A stretch of DNA of 64,000 bases from contig OY969576.1 of assembly GCA_963701245.1 (NCBI GenBank), positions 744,001 through 808,000 of the forward strand, given 5' to 3'. Numbering within the stretch: the first letter of the stretch is position 1; every line of letters starts with the position of its first letter. Made by a program: the position numbers and the translations under genes. The notes beneath the pieces are model-generated. The model saw nothing but the letters and a program-made list of their open reading frames with translations. It was not told the DNA's origin and ran no database searches. This document shows positions 9,774 to 18,592 of the stretch, piece after piece. The stretch comes from CAWCCP01 sp963701245. Its GTDB lineage: Bacteria > Patescibacteriota > Saccharimonadia > Saccharimonadales > UBA4665.

Positions 9774-10787
9774 CTAGCGCATGCGAACAGGTCGGTAATT
9801 TGCAGGTGAACGACGGAGATAGGCGGCAAGTTCTTTTTCCGATAGAAGTCCTGCTTGGGCGCCAACTTTTTGGACTACACTCATGGAATTAATAGGTGCC
9901 CACTGTAAGGCTCCTTCGATAGTGTTACCTTTAATTAAAGCGGCGACAAATGTCGATGCAAAAGCATCCCCCGCTCCAGTTCGCTCAACCGGAGGCGCCG
10001 GGTCAGGATAAAGAGGCATCTTAAATCTATTTTGGCCATCGGAAGCATATGCCCCTTTTGGACCATCAGTTATTACCACAATCTTTGGCCCTAGGGCATG
10101 TAAATGTTCGAATAGATCATCTATATCATCAAAGTTACCTTTGCCAACCGTCACCGCTTCTTCGCGATTAAGAATCAACACTTCTGTACGGCGATAAATC
10201 CTCTCCAGTCGATGAGTGCCGGCTTCCATTTGAAAAGTACCTGGTTGAAAAGCGAGCTTTATGTCACTAAATTGCTCCAGCCAATCAGCTACCTGATCAT
10301 GGTAATCCATGGCATGCTTACTTATTGAACTAAAATAGACCCATTTTGGCATCTCCGCCGGATGCAGGTGGGGCCAATGGTAATCGTACTCTTCATGCTT
10401 GATTAAAATGGTCCGTTCAACCTTATAACGCAATACGTAATGGTAATTACTCACCTTACCCGGGTTTGTTCTCACGAATCGTGTGTCGACATGATTTTTC
10501 TCGAGGGCGGCTATCATATCTTTCCCGAACTGATCACCACCAACATTCGTGACAAAAGCGCTGGCGAGTCCGAGTCGAGCAAATGCAACAGCCGCATTGG
10601 CCGCATTTCCAACTCCCTCAATTACTTGCACACTTTCAAATGGGATTTTAGTCCCATATGGCATGGCTAACCACTTACCTTTGTCATTTTGGTAAGTTAC
10701 GGCTTGGTCATCCAATAACTTTATAAACGCATCGGTAACAATATCCCCGATACTTACTACTTCCGGTTGCTGCGCCACTTGTTCCAC
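9774..10787 (-). CDS. PfkB-family carbohydrate kinase
   Basis: 337 residues. The ribokinase/PfkB signatures are clear: GVGNAANAAVAFARLGL plus FVTNVGGDQFG in the N-terminal half, and ERTGAGDAFASTFVAAL with the catalytic Asp in the C-terminal half. Substrate is not certain; candidates are fructose-6-phosphate, ribose or a nucleoside. It lies 65 bp after the fructose-bisphosphate aldolase gene in the carbon-metabolism run, so a sugar-phosphate step feeding aldolase is plausible. The 30-odd extra residues after GDIVTDAF (Gln/Lys/Trp-rich) distinguish it from minimal ribokinases. Confidence 0.85.
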   Translation of the reverse strand: MEQVAQQPEVVSIGDIVTDAFIKLLDDQAVTYQNDKGKWLAMPYGTKIPFESVQVIEGVGNAANAAVAFARLGLASAFVTNVGGDQFGKDMIAALEKNHVDTRFVRTNPGKVSNYHYVLRYKVERTILIKHEEYDYHWPHLHPAEMPKWVYFSSISKHAMDYHDQVADWLEQFSDIKLAFQPGTFQMEAGTHRLERIYRRTEVLILNREEAVTVGKGNFDDIDDLFEHLHALGPKIVVITDGPKGAYASDGQNRFKMPLYPDPAPPVERTGAGDAFASTFVAALIKGNTIEGALQWAPINSMSVVQKVGAQAGLLSEKELAAYLRRSPANYRPVRMR

Positions 10788-10852
10788 CCTCTATTTTTAA
10801 ATATTTCGTATCTGTAATCCAGTGTATCATACTGCTTATCGTAAGTTACGAT

Positions 10853-11770
10853 TTAGCTAATCATGGCTTTTCCGGCCGAGTTAAAGTCATTTATTTTTTC
10901 TTCAACGACCTTCTGAACGGCAGCAACAACTTCTTTGTTAATCAATTTGGCAACTGAATATTCATCGGGGTGTTCTTTTAGAACAGTTTCTAAAGCCGTC
11001 CGATAGGCATAGCGCATATCACTGTTAATATTAATCTTACTTACTCCGATCTGGACAGCGTCTCGAAAATAATGACCCGGGGTATCACTACCACCATGCA
11101 AGCTTATATTGCATTGTATTGCCTGCCGAATTCTATTTAATAAATCTAGATCCAGTACTTTTGGTACAGGGTATTTACCATGCAAATTGCCGACAGCAGC
11201 CGCGAACGTGTCAATGCCAGTCGCATCGACGAATTGCTTGGCATGTTCAGGAGTGCTAAACGTTTTTTTAATTTCTTCGTAATCAATGGTTTCTGTGTGC
11301 ACATTTGAACTACCACCAAAATAATGGGGCTCACTTTCAACTTGGGCACCAGTAAGTTTTGCATAATTTACCACTTCTCTTGTTGCTTCTATAATTTGTT
11401 CGTCGGATGCATCATGATTGGCCTGAGAAATATCAATATGAATAAATTCAAACCCGGCTTCTATGCCTTCCTTAGCGGCAGCAACACTCGGGCTATGATC
11501 TAAATTGATATATATTTCTACACCATATTGGGCTTTAAAATTGTCTACTAAATCTCGGACATTATTAATACCGATGTCATCTACTTCTCCCTGACTTACT
11601 TCGACAAGTACTGGTGCTTTTTTCGTCACTGCCGCTTGGACTACTGCCCGCAACGTTGCTTCATCGTCAAGATTAAACGCACCGAATGCCCAGTGTTCAG
11701 TACGAGCCTGCGTCATGCGGGCTCGCGCGTGAGTGCAATTATCCCTTATTTTCTGTAATGTGAGTGCCAT
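10853..11770 (-). CDS. fba: class II fructose-bisphosphate aldolase
   Basis: 305 residues. Zn-binding and phosphate-binding motifs of class II aldolases are present: INLDHSPSVAAAKEGI, GNLHGKYP, SLHGGSDTPG and KININSDMRYAY. The reaction is cleavage or formation of fructose-1,6-bisphosphate from dihydroxyacetone phosphate and glyceraldehyde-3-phosphate; related sugar bisphosphates cannot be excluded. The gene starts inside the 3' end of the transketolase C-terminal gene (32-bp overlap), and the start is fixed by a strong AAGGAGGGGGC directly before the ATG. Confidence 0.9.
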   Translation of the reverse strand: MALTLQKIRDNCTHARARMTQARTEHWAFGAFNLDDEATLRAVVQAAVTKKAPVLVEVSQGEVDDIGINNVRDLVDNFKAQYGVEIYINLDHSPSVAAAKEGIEAGFEFIHIDISQANHDASDEQIIEATREVVNYAKLTGAQVESEPHYFGGSSNVHTETIDYEEIKKTFSTPEHAKQFVDATGIDTFAAAVGNLHGKYPVPKVLDLDLLNRIRQAIQCNISLHGGSDTPGHYFRDAVQIGVSKININSDMRYAYRTALETVLKEHPDEYSVAKLINKEVVAAVQKVVEEKINDFNSAGKAMIS

Positions 11771-12749
11771 GCCCCCTCCTTTTTTTATCTTCCACGCTTA
11801 TTACCGCTAATTTAATATGTTTTGCATCCAGCCCAAAGAATTCTAAAAGTTCTTGAGGTTCGCCGGACTCACCAAAGTGATCACGCATGCCTATTCTCTG
11901 CAAGTATACTGGACAATCTTCGGCCACTACCTCGGCAATTGCACCCCCGAGCCCTCCAGCGATTTGTCCCTCTTCGACCGTCACTGCAGCACCTGTCTTT
12001 TTGACACTTAGAATTACTGTCTGAACGTCGAGAGGTTTAATTGTTGGCACATGAATAACTTCCACATGTATGCCTTCTTTTTCTAATTCTAAAGCGGCAA
12101 CCATTGACGGATATGTCATCGTACCAGTTGAGAAAATAGTGACATCGCTTCCTTCTTTAAAAATATAAGCAGGACCAATTTCGAAAGGCGTGTCTTTAGT
12201 TGTAAGGACAGGTATGGCTTCTCTTGCCAGTCGCATATAGTTTGGTCTTGAATCTACCGCCATGGCTAATGTTGCTTTTTCAGCTTCAATTGCATCACAT
12301 GGTGCGAGAACTACCATTTTTGGTAAAACTCGCATCAATGCTAAATCTTCTAGCATTTGATGGGTGGCTCCATCTTTACCGGTATATAAACCGGTGTGCG
12401 ACCCAATAATTTTGACTGGTTGCTCGTTCAAACATATAGTAGTTCGAATTTGCTCCCAATTTCTTCCAGGGCTGAAAGCCGCATAACTACTTACAAAGGG
12501 AATCTTTCCCATAGCCGCCAAACCCGAGCCCACTGTTACCAAATTTTGTTCTGCGACACCAATCTCTACAAATCGATCAGGAAAGGCATCACGAAATAAA
12601 CCTATTTGAGTTGAATCTGTCAAATCGGCACATGCAGCAACCACGTTATCGTATTTTTTCCCAGCTTCTAATAAGCCTCGACCGAAACCTTTACGATTAG
12701 GTTCAAGCTCTAATTGCCCATTAATATCGACCAAATGCAGATCAATCAC
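11739..12749 (-). CDS. transketolase, C-terminal subunit
   Basis: 336 residues covering the pyrimidine-binding and C-terminal domains of a split transketolase. FVEIGVAEQNLVTVGSGLAA (catalytic Glu region), FSPGRNWEQIRTTICLNEQP and GSHTGLYTGKDGATHQMLED are typical; the C-terminal domain has VTVEEGQIAGGLGGAIAEV. It pairs with the N-terminal subunit at 13321-14175 to move two-carbon units between sugar phosphates with thiamine diphosphate. Unusually, two small membrane-protein genes separate the halves. The start overlaps the stop of the second of these by four bases. Confidence 0.9.
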   Translation of the reverse strand: MIDLHLVDINGQLELEPNRKGFGRGLLEAGKKYDNVVAACADLTDSTQIGLFRDAFPDRFVEIGVAEQNLVTVGSGLAAMGKIPFVSSYAAFSPGRNWEQIRTTICLNEQPVKIIGSHTGLYTGKDGATHQMLEDLALMRVLPKMVVLAPCDAIEAEKATLAMAVDSRPNYMRLAREAIPVLTTKDTPFEIGPAYIFKEGSDVTIFSTGTMTYPSMVAALELEKEGIHVEVIHVPTIKPLDVQTVILSVKKTGAAVTVEEGQIAGGLGGAIAEVVAEDCPVYLQRIGMRDHFGESGEPQELLEFFGLDAKHIKLAVISVEDKKRRGHGTHITENKG

Positions 12750-13033
12750 TTATTACTTCTCCGAACCATTCGCCAAGTAGCAGTACCTAAAGTGACAACT
12801 AGCACCGCTGACAAGAAAAAAAGTAACAGTAGCATTACGTCTCCGTTGTTAAGCGAATGCTTACCGCAGTCAACCACTGTAAGACCGTTATTGTTCACAC
12901 CACACGAACGGAATTGATTAAAATCACTTTTTAAAATGCTGCCCATAAGGTACAGCAGCCCTATACTAAGGCACAAACCAATTAAGGTCGCAACTATCAT
13001 AATAGGTGATCTGGTTTTAGCTTTATCAGTCAT
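12746..13033 (-). CDS. small two-helix membrane protein (paralogue of next gene)
   Basis: About 95 residues from the ATG at 13033, chosen because GGAG lies five bases upstream (a longer frame reaches 13060). Two transmembrane helices (about residues 11-32 and 61-83) flank a short loop with SDFNQFRSCG and VDCGKHS, giving two Cys that may form a disulfide outside the membrane. It ends with a basic RRSNK tail. It is clearly similar to the neighbour at 13026-13328 in both helices and loop. Function unknown; it overlaps both neighbours in a tightly coupled run inside the transketolase operon. Confidence 0.7.
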   Translation of the reverse strand: MTDKAKTRSPIMIVATLIGLCLSIGLLYLMGSILKSDFNQFRSCGVNNNGLTVVDCGKHSLNNGDVMLLLLFFLSAVLVVTLGTATWRMVRRSNK

Positions 13034-13328
13034 TTTTTCTCCGAATTGTTTGTATTGCAAGGCTACCGAGTCTTACCACTAGGAAGGCCGACAAAATAAA
13101 TAGTACTACTAGTAACGCATCGGTCGCCGTTACTGATTGTTTACCACAGCTTGAAAGCATACTATCACCACCGCTTGTAGTACATGACTGGAAGCTTTCA
13201 AAATCTGAAACGACAAGTTGTCCCAGTAGTAGCAGAATGCCGACGCTCACGATTGTCGCCAACCATACAAGGAGCTTATTGTCCTGGATGGTCGACGAGG
13301 CTTTCTTCTTTGATTTCGAATTACTCAT
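13026..13328 (-). CDS. small two-helix membrane protein (paralogue of previous gene)
   Basis: 100 residues. A basic Ser/Lys-rich N-terminus is followed by helix 1 (about 20-42), a loop with SDFESFQSC and SSCGKQS, and helix 2 (about 69-91), then RRKND. The loop Cys pair and the SDF-x-x-F-x-S-C pattern are shared with its neighbour, so the two arose by tandem duplication. Its start overlaps the stop of the transketolase N-terminal gene by eight bases. A heteromeric membrane partner or anchor for the enzymes of this operon is conceivable, but that is speculation. Confidence 0.7.
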   Translation of the reverse strand: MSNSKSKKKASSTIQDNKLLVWLATIVSVGILLLLGQLVVSDFESFQSCTTSGGDSMLSSCGKQSVTATDALLVVLFILSAFLVVRLGSLAIQTIRRKND

Positions 13329-14175
13329 GTTCGCTCCTTATCTTGCCACCCAGAGTTCGCAATTCATGTAGGGCTTTGATTGCTTGTTCATGATTTGGTG
13401 GCAGACCGTGCCAATGAAAATCATACTCCATAAAATCTACACCTTTGCCCGGAATTGTATGCGCAATGATTACTACCGGCCGATCAACAATTGCTCGCGC
13501 CATCGCGCAGGCATCAATAACGGCATCAATATCATTGCCATCAATTTCAACTGCGTGCCAACCAAATGATTCCCATTTCGCTTTCAAATCATCAAGCGGC
13601 ATAACACTTTCAGTCGGTCCATCGATTTGGATATTATTTCGATCAACAATACCAATGATGTTGTGTAGTTTTTCTTTACCGGCCAGCATTGCCGCTTCCC
13701 AGATATTGCCCTCGTCCAGCTCACCGTCACCCATTACCACATACACCCAGCGCTGTTGCTGCTTGTTCATGCGTAGAGCCAACGCCATTCCGCAGGCTTG
13801 GCTTAAACCGCTCCCTAATGGCCCAGAAGTGTGCTCTAAGCCGGGTAAACGTAACCGTTCAGGATGTCCCTGGAGGCGACTGCCGAATTGGCGAAGTGTC
13901 AGAAGCTCTTTGTGTTCAAAATAACCGCTTCTTGCCATTGCCGCATATCGTACAGGTACGCAGTGGCCATTACTGAGTAGCAGTATATCTCGCTCCTCCC
14001 AGTCCGGGTCTTGTGGGTTATGTTTTAAAATATCGAAATAGAGTGCCGTAAAAATATCAGCCAATCCTAATGGACCGGCACTGTGGCCACTCGCAGCGTG
14101 CTCTAACATTTGAATGATATCCTCTCGAATATCATTCGCAATTGTCTCAAGTCTTTCAAGAGATAACTTTTGCAT
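13321..14175 (-). CDS. transketolase, N-terminal subunit
   Basis: 284 residues with the thiamine-diphosphate-binding domain: HAASGHSAGPLGLADIFTAL, GHPERLRLPGLEHTSGPLGS, and the ThDP motif GDGELDEGNIWEAAMLA...DRNNIQIDGPT. It lacks the pyrimidine domain, which is encoded separately at 11739-12749, as in the split transketolases of many anaerobes and CPR bacteria. It begins two bases after the rpe-like gene and is followed by two membrane-protein genes. Confidence 0.92.
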   Translation of the reverse strand: MQKLSLERLETIANDIREDIIQMLEHAASGHSAGPLGLADIFTALYFDILKHNPQDPDWEERDILLLSNGHCVPVRYAAMARSGYFEHKELLTLRQFGSRLQGHPERLRLPGLEHTSGPLGSGLSQACGMALALRMNKQQQRWVYVVMGDGELDEGNIWEAAMLAGKEKLHNIIGIVDRNNIQIDGPTESVMPLDDLKAKWESFGWHAVEIDGNDIDAVIDACAMARAIVDRPVVIIAHTIPGKGVDFMEYDFHWHGLPPNHEQAIKALHELRTLGGKIRSEHE

Positions 14176-14177
14176 GA

Positions 14178-14816
14178 TTAGTCTTTAAGTACTTCTCTCA
14201 GTTTATCATAAGCAGCATGAGGATTCTCAGAATTTTGGATATAGCCACCAACGTTTAAGACAGTAACCCCAGCTTCAACAAGTTGCTTGGCATTCGAGTC
14301 ATTTATTCCCCCATCCCAACCTACCTCAGCATCAAAATGGTGTTCGCGAATCTTATGAACTTTATCTAGCAAACCAAGATCAGTCTCGCCACCATGGTAT
14401 CCAAGCTTCCCACTAAATACGAGTACGTGATCAAAACTGTGCATGATCTGATAGGCATACTCAACTGGCGTCTCCTGCAACAGTGCTAACCCAGCTAAAA
14501 TATCGGCTTTATGAAGCTCGGCTGCTAAATGCATGTGATGTACATGAGCTTCGTTATGAACTATAACCATTCTCGGTTTTAATTTAATCAGCGTCTCTAA
14601 GTGTTCCATAGGACTTTGGTACATTAAGTGGATATCGACCTCCATTTCTGGTGGCCACCAAATTTTTGACAATTCAGGTGATTTGGTTGGTGCAAATTCA
14701 CCGTCCATAAGATCCATATGCACTCTCCTAGCGAATGATTTTATACGTTCAATTTGTATCTTATACTGATATTCATCATATGCAGTCACCGTAGGACAAA
14801 TGGCCAGTCTGTGCAT
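14178..14816 (-). CDS. rpe: ribulose-phosphate 3-epimerase family protein
   Basis: 212 residues with the RPE TIM-barrel marks: ICPTVTAYD at the start, RVHMDLMDGEFAPTKS (metal ligands His and Asp), VDIHLMYQSP (second His) and VGWDGGINDSNAKQL (catalytic Asp). It should interconvert ribulose-5-phosphate and xylulose-5-phosphate for the adjacent transketolase. The first strand departs from the usual 'SILSAD', so a related hexulose-phosphate substrate is possible. Translation is closely linked to tktN (two-base gap). Confidence 0.82.
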   Translation of the reverse strand: MHRLAICPTVTAYDEYQYKIQIERIKSFARRVHMDLMDGEFAPTKSPELSKIWWPPEMEVDIHLMYQSPMEHLETLIKLKPRMVIVHNEAHVHHMHLAAELHKADILAGLALLQETPVEYAYQIMHSFDHVLVFSGKLGYHGGETDLGLLDKVHKIREHHFDAEVGWDGGINDSNAKQLVEAGVTVLNVGGYIQNSENPHAAYDKLREVLKD

Positions 14817-14900
14817 ACTGTCTATAATACCTTGCCCGTTATTGAATTGACATAAGGCTTATGGTTCTGCTGAATCAAGTCTCTCATCTAAAATTGATCA

Positions 14901-15395
14901 TTAAACTAAGGTATCGATTTTTTGAATTCGCCGTACGTGTCGTTCAAGACCTGAAAATGGTGTCGCAAGCCAAATAGAAACAGCTTTTTCGATATCCGCT
15001 TGGGATAGAAAACGAGCAGCCAAACTCAACATATTGGCATTGTTGTGCTGCTTACTGAGTCGTAGAATCTCGAATTCATCTTGGGCCGTATGACCTTCTA
15101 TATCTATAGCCTCCGGTTTAGGTGAGGGACCGTAATAGAGCGCGCACCTCACACCTTTTACTCGGTTCGCTACGATTGCCTCACCCTGACCACTACCGCC
15201 CATGATGATACCAATTTCAAATTCTCCCGAAGCGACCGCCTTCGCCGCTGGAAAGATACAATCTGGGTAATCATCACCCGGATCATATTCTGCGGGACCA
15301 TAATACGTGCAGGTATGGCCTTGCGACTCTAGATAGCCTAGCAACTGTTTGGTGCGGTCAAGTCCGGTATGGTCAGTCGTCAGAACAATTTTCAT
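14901..15395 (-). CDS. rpiB: RpiB/LacA/LacB-family sugar-phosphate isomerase
   Basis: 164 residues. TTDHTGLDRTKQLLGYLESQ and ANRVKGVRCALYYG match RpiB, which interconverts ribose-5-phosphate and ribulose-5-phosphate. The active-site loop that normally reads CGTGIGM is GGSGQGEAIV here, so the usual catalytic Cys is replaced. This variant is known in part of the family but leaves the exact mechanism open. It lies between gap and rpe, forming a complete pentose-phosphate shuttle with the transketolase. Confidence 0.85.
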   Translation of the reverse strand: MKIVLTTDHTGLDRTKQLLGYLESQGHTCTYYGPAEYDPGDDYPDCIFPAAKAVASGEFEIGIIMGGSGQGEAIVANRVKGVRCALYYGPSPKPEAIDIEGHTAQDEFEILRLSKQHNNANMLSLAARFLSQADIEKAVSIWLATPFSGLERHVRRIQKIDTLV

Positions 15396-15413
15396 ATATC
15401 AGACAAAGAGATT

Positions 15414-16451
15414 TTATTCATGGTGATGACCGTGTTCACCTTGATGTAAAAGTTTACCTGTATCAGCAACCACTTCAACCAATCGATTACTGTATCCCCA
15501 TTCATTGTCATACCACGCCACAACTTTTAACATATTGCCACCGACAACGGCAGTAAGATGCGTATCAACAATACAACTGTGACTATTACCAATAAAATCG
15601 CTACTCACGAGCTCTTCATCAGTCACTGCCAATATACCCTGGTAATATGGTTCTTTAGCGGCTTTCTTAAATGCCTCGTTGACTTCATCAACTGAGACCG
15701 AACGTTTGGTAATGATGACAAAATCACTTATTGACACAACTGGGGTGGGAACACGGATGGATAATCCACCGAAAATGCCTTGGAGGGCCGGTAATGCTTG
15801 TCCTGCAGCAATACTTGCACCGGTAGTTGTTGGCACGATGTTTTCTGCAGCATTTCGAGCCTCACGCAAGTCTTTCGCCGGAGCGTCTTGTAATTTCTGA
15901 CTTGCGGTATAACTGTGCACCGTTGTCATCATAGCCTTCTCAATACCAAATTCGTTTTCAACTACCGCCGCAACTGGAGTGATGCAGTTTGTTGTACAAG
16001 AAGCGTTACTAATAATCTCTCCGGCGCTAGCTAATTTGTCTTCATTGACACCCAGAACAATTGTAGTTGCTCCTTCACCTTTTGCTGGAGCGCTAATGAT
16101 AACTTTCTTTGCACCGGCATCAATGTGCGCATGTGCTTTTGCTGGATCGACGAAAAATCCGGTTGACTCAATGACTACATCTATATCATGGTCGCGCCAT
16201 GGCAGTTTAGACGGATCTGTTTCGGCAAGTACAGCAATATGTTTGTCTTTTACAATAATGCCAGTATCGTCATGCCCGACAGAATATTGATAGGTACCAT
16301 AATTGCTGTCATGCTTTAACAGATGGGCGAGAGTTTTAGTATCAGTAAGATCATTAATCGCCACAATCTCTATATCATCACGTTCAAATGCCACTTTAAA
16401 AGCGTTGCGTCCAATACGTCCAAATCCGTTAATAGCCACCCTAGTTTTCAT
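15414..16451 (-). CDS. gap: glyceraldehyde-3-phosphate dehydrogenase, type I
   Basis: 345 residues. The NAD-binding start INGFGRIGRNAFKV, catalytic SNASCTTNCITPV (Cys152), and the C-terminal WYDNEWGYSNRLVEV are definitive. It oxidises glyceraldehyde-3-phosphate to 1,3-bisphosphoglycerate. First gene of the carbon operon; a GAGGAAAG precedes the ATG by five bases. It ends in an unusual His-rich tail (EHGHHHE). Confidence 0.96.
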   Translation of the reverse strand: MKTRVAINGFGRIGRNAFKVAFERDDIEIVAINDLTDTKTLAHLLKHDSNYGTYQYSVGHDDTGIIVKDKHIAVLAETDPSKLPWRDHDIDVVIESTGFFVDPAKAHAHIDAGAKKVIISAPAKGEGATTIVLGVNEDKLASAGEIISNASCTTNCITPVAAVVENEFGIEKAMMTTVHSYTASQKLQDAPAKDLREARNAAENIVPTTTGASIAAGQALPALQGIFGGLSIRVPTPVVSISDFVIITKRSVSVDEVNEAFKKAAKEPYYQGILAVTDEELVSSDFIGNSHSCIVDTHLTAVVGGNMLKVVAWYDNEWGYSNRLVEVVADTGKLLHQGEHGHHHE

Positions 16452-16683
16452 ATAATTCTTTCCTCGATTATTTGTTTTATGGTTATGCTCATACTGTAAA
16501 AGATTAGCATCTCAAACGCAATACTAAGACTCTGAACCACCCCACACTTTATCCTTCACCCAACATATGCCTGTAACCCAAAGGACGGTTGGTCGTACCG
16601 ACGGCTTGGTATGGTAGGGAGTAATTGGTTTTGTAGGTACCTACGGTTGCCTCGTACAATGTTGGTCGAGGGCATATGTCTGG
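16452..16683 (-). other. intergenic leader between SDR gene and gap
   Basis: 232 bp without a gene. On the minus strand it is the likely gap leader. It contains the repeat described separately at 16532-16563, an inverted pair ACATATGCC (16563-16572 area) and GGCATATGT (16672-16680), and several short complementary runs rich in GG and CC, so a structured transcript is possible. I recognise no known RNA family. The promoter for gap could not be placed with confidence. Confidence 0.35.
16532..16563 (+). repeat. repeat related to the ends of the MITE at 18593-18679
   Basis: This 32-bp stretch starts CTGAACCACCCCACACTT, identical over 18 bases to the left end of the element at 18593. It continues TATCCTTCACCCAA, which matches in reverse complement the right end of that element (18650-18666). 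So it looks like an isolated end of the same family, in inverted orientation to 18650-18679. Its other end is not found nearby. Confidence 0.55.
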
Positions 16684-17421
16684 CTACCTGAGCATGTACC
16701 CAGCTTCTATATAAATGACTTGGCCGGTTATAGCATCATTCTGTGCTAAAAATAGAAAAGTATCGGCCACTTCTTCGGGTGTAATCCAACGCTTTAATCT
16801 AGTTTGTTCAATATAAGGAATACGTACTCCAGGAGGTGTCGCATCTTGCACTCTTGTTTTTACAAAACCTGGCGCAACTGCATTCACTTGTATCTCAGGA
16901 GCCATTTCTTTAGCGAATGTTCTAGTAAAACTATTCACCGCTGCTTTTGCGGCCGAATAGACCGGCGCGCGGCCACCAAATTCCCAGCCTCTTATCGAGC
17001 TAGTGTTTAGAATCTTTCCATGTTTATTCTTTTTCATGATTCTGGCTGCTGCTTGCGAGCACATTAGTACGCTTGAGAGGTCAGCGTCAATAATTACTTT
17101 CATATCATCGTAACTTGCCTCCATAAAAGGTACTTCACGATCGACTATGGCGGCATTATTTACAAGTATATCGATGGTACTGTAGCGATCAATCGCTGCT
17201 TCAAATAGTTTTTTGACTTCTTCAGATCGGCTCACGTCCGCTTGAACTATATAGCCGTCTGTTAAGGCTTTGACTTTGGCAAGTGTCTGTTCTGCGCCCG
17301 AATGGTTTGTCCGATAATTGATAATTACTTTAGCACCAGCTTCAGCGAAACGGATAGCAGTAGCTTGGCCAATACCACTTGAAGCACCCGTAATAAGTAC
17401 GATTTTATCCTGCAATATCAT
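16684..17421 (-). CDS. SDR-family oxidoreductase (FabG-like)
   Basis: 245 residues with the classical short-chain dehydrogenase layout: NAD(P)-binding TGASSGIGQATA, NNAAIV, the catalytic Ser in LNTSSIRGWEFGG, and YSAAKAAVNSF with catalytic Tyr and Lys. The C-terminus VIYIEAGYMLR is typical of FabG-like enzymes. Substrate unknown. The gene stands apart from the carbon operon, lies in the stretch bounded by related short repeats, and is followed upstream by a Crp/Fnr regulator in the same orientation. A 266-bp AT-rich gap (17422-17687) precedes it; I see no clear promoter or RNA there. Confidence 0.88.
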   Translation of the reverse strand: MILQDKIVLITGASSGIGQATAIRFAEAGAKVIINYRTNHSGAEQTLAKVKALTDGYIVQADVSRSEEVKKLFEAAIDRYSTIDILVNNAAIVDREVPFMEASYDDMKVIIDADLSSVLMCSQAAARIMKKNKHGKILNTSSIRGWEFGGRAPVYSAAKAAVNSFTRTFAKEMAPEIQVNAVAPGFVKTRVQDATPPGVRIPYIEQTRLKRWITPEEVADTFLFLAQNDAITGQVIYIEAGYMLR

Positions 17422-17687
17422 AGTCTAATATCTTCTTCAATCTCTTTCCTAAACCATATCAGATTTAGACGCATTAGCATACATAGCGTACGAGGACAAT
17501 TACCCCATTCGCCTAATCGTTTTCTCGAAATACCTTTATTTTTATTAGTTCACTGCTGTAATTAATATAAATAGATTGAAAATAGTACTATTATCGTTAA
17601 ATTTACGTAAACTCAATACTTTTCAATTTTAAGTGAATTCTTGCGGAAAGATTTAGAGTCTGAGATAAAAAAGTAAATGGAGTCTAT

Positions 17688-18353
17688 TTATGAATAGGCA
17701 TCGGAGATCAGTTTGTTAATATCGAGAACTGTAATCTGGCGTAAGTTGTCAATAATTCCTTTATCGCGAAGTTTCACAATAGCCATAGTCACTGTTTCCC
17801 TGGTAATACCGAGGATATCTGCAATGTCTTGGTGAGTCAATGGAACGGTAATTTGCGTACCACTCTTGGTAGGTTCGCCAAACTGACGACATAAAAAAAG
17901 TAACTCATGGGCGACACGGGAGTATGAATTCCTTAGGGAAATATTTTCTATGCTATTAACATTGCTTTTTAAGTGATGTCCGACTTCACAAAAGAGCTCA
18001 CCATACAATTTCGGATCCGCCGTTACTCGATCTTTTAAAGTGCCTAAATCGTAAGCATAGGCTTGAACATCTGACATTGCAGTATAGTAGTAATTATCTG
18101 GACCATCATATAGGCTAAAATTTTTTAACACCCGAAACATTTTCGTAAATGAGAAAATGTCTTGTGGTCCATAAATAATTTGTATACCCAACGATCCGTC
18201 GTTTAATATGTTATACCGTTTTATAAATCCTTTGACTACAAAGTGGACTACATTTAGATCATGCGTAGACGTAACCGTTTCGCCCTTGTTATATCGAAGT
18301 AATTTTCCCGTTGACAGAACCGTGCTCAATTGAGGTGATCTAATATATTGCAT
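17688..18353 (-). CDS. Crp/Fnr-family transcriptional regulator
   Basis: About 221 residues from the ATG at 18353 (a TTG at 18377 would add eight). A cyclic-nucleotide-binding-like beta domain (GKLLRYNKGETV, VHFVVKGFIKRY) is joined by a dimer helix to a winged helix with LTHQDIADILGITRETVTMAIVKLRDKGII, the Crp recognition-helix pattern. No Fnr-type N-terminal Cys cluster is seen, so an iron-sulfur sensor is unlikely; the ligand is unknown. Its targets are not evident, although the SDR gene downstream is one candidate. Confidence 0.85.
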   Translation of the reverse strand: MQYIRSPQLSTVLSTGKLLRYNKGETVTSTHDLNVVHFVVKGFIKRYNILNDGSLGIQIIYGPQDIFSFTKMFRVLKNFSLYDGPDNYYYTAMSDVQAYAYDLGTLKDRVTADPKLYGELFCEVGHHLKSNVNSIENISLRNSYSRVAHELLFLCRQFGEPTKSGTQITVPLTHQDIADILGITRETVTMAIVKLRDKGIIDNLRQITVLDINKLISDAYS

Positions 18354-18592
18354 GACTAATTTCTTTACCACTTGCAAAACAGTATATGATAACTTGACAA
18401 ATGTCTTAGTCAGATTTTGAGTCTAACGCAAATAGTTTGTTAGACATAGACCTATAAACATTTTTATATGAAGTGCATCAATCTATTGTCAAATAAATTT
18501 GTTGCAAAATCTATGTATTTCAATCTTAATACTCACTTTATCATGATTATATATACTATATCATATTTAAAGAATGTGATGACTTAAACTAG
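18354..18592. other. AT-rich intergenic region upstream of the Crp-like gene
   Basis: Strongly AT-rich stretch between the regulator and the MITE-like element. It contains TATACT on the minus strand about 30 bases before the ATG at 18353, a plausible -10 for the regulator, and repeated TATATACTATATCAT-like sequence near 18545-18565. No further ORF or RNA is recognisable. Confidence 0.4.

Noticed and set aside
13445..13924. 159-residue plus-strand ORF
   Set aside because: Antisense shadow of the transketolase N-terminal gene, with Ser/Pro/Arg-rich composition and no start signal.
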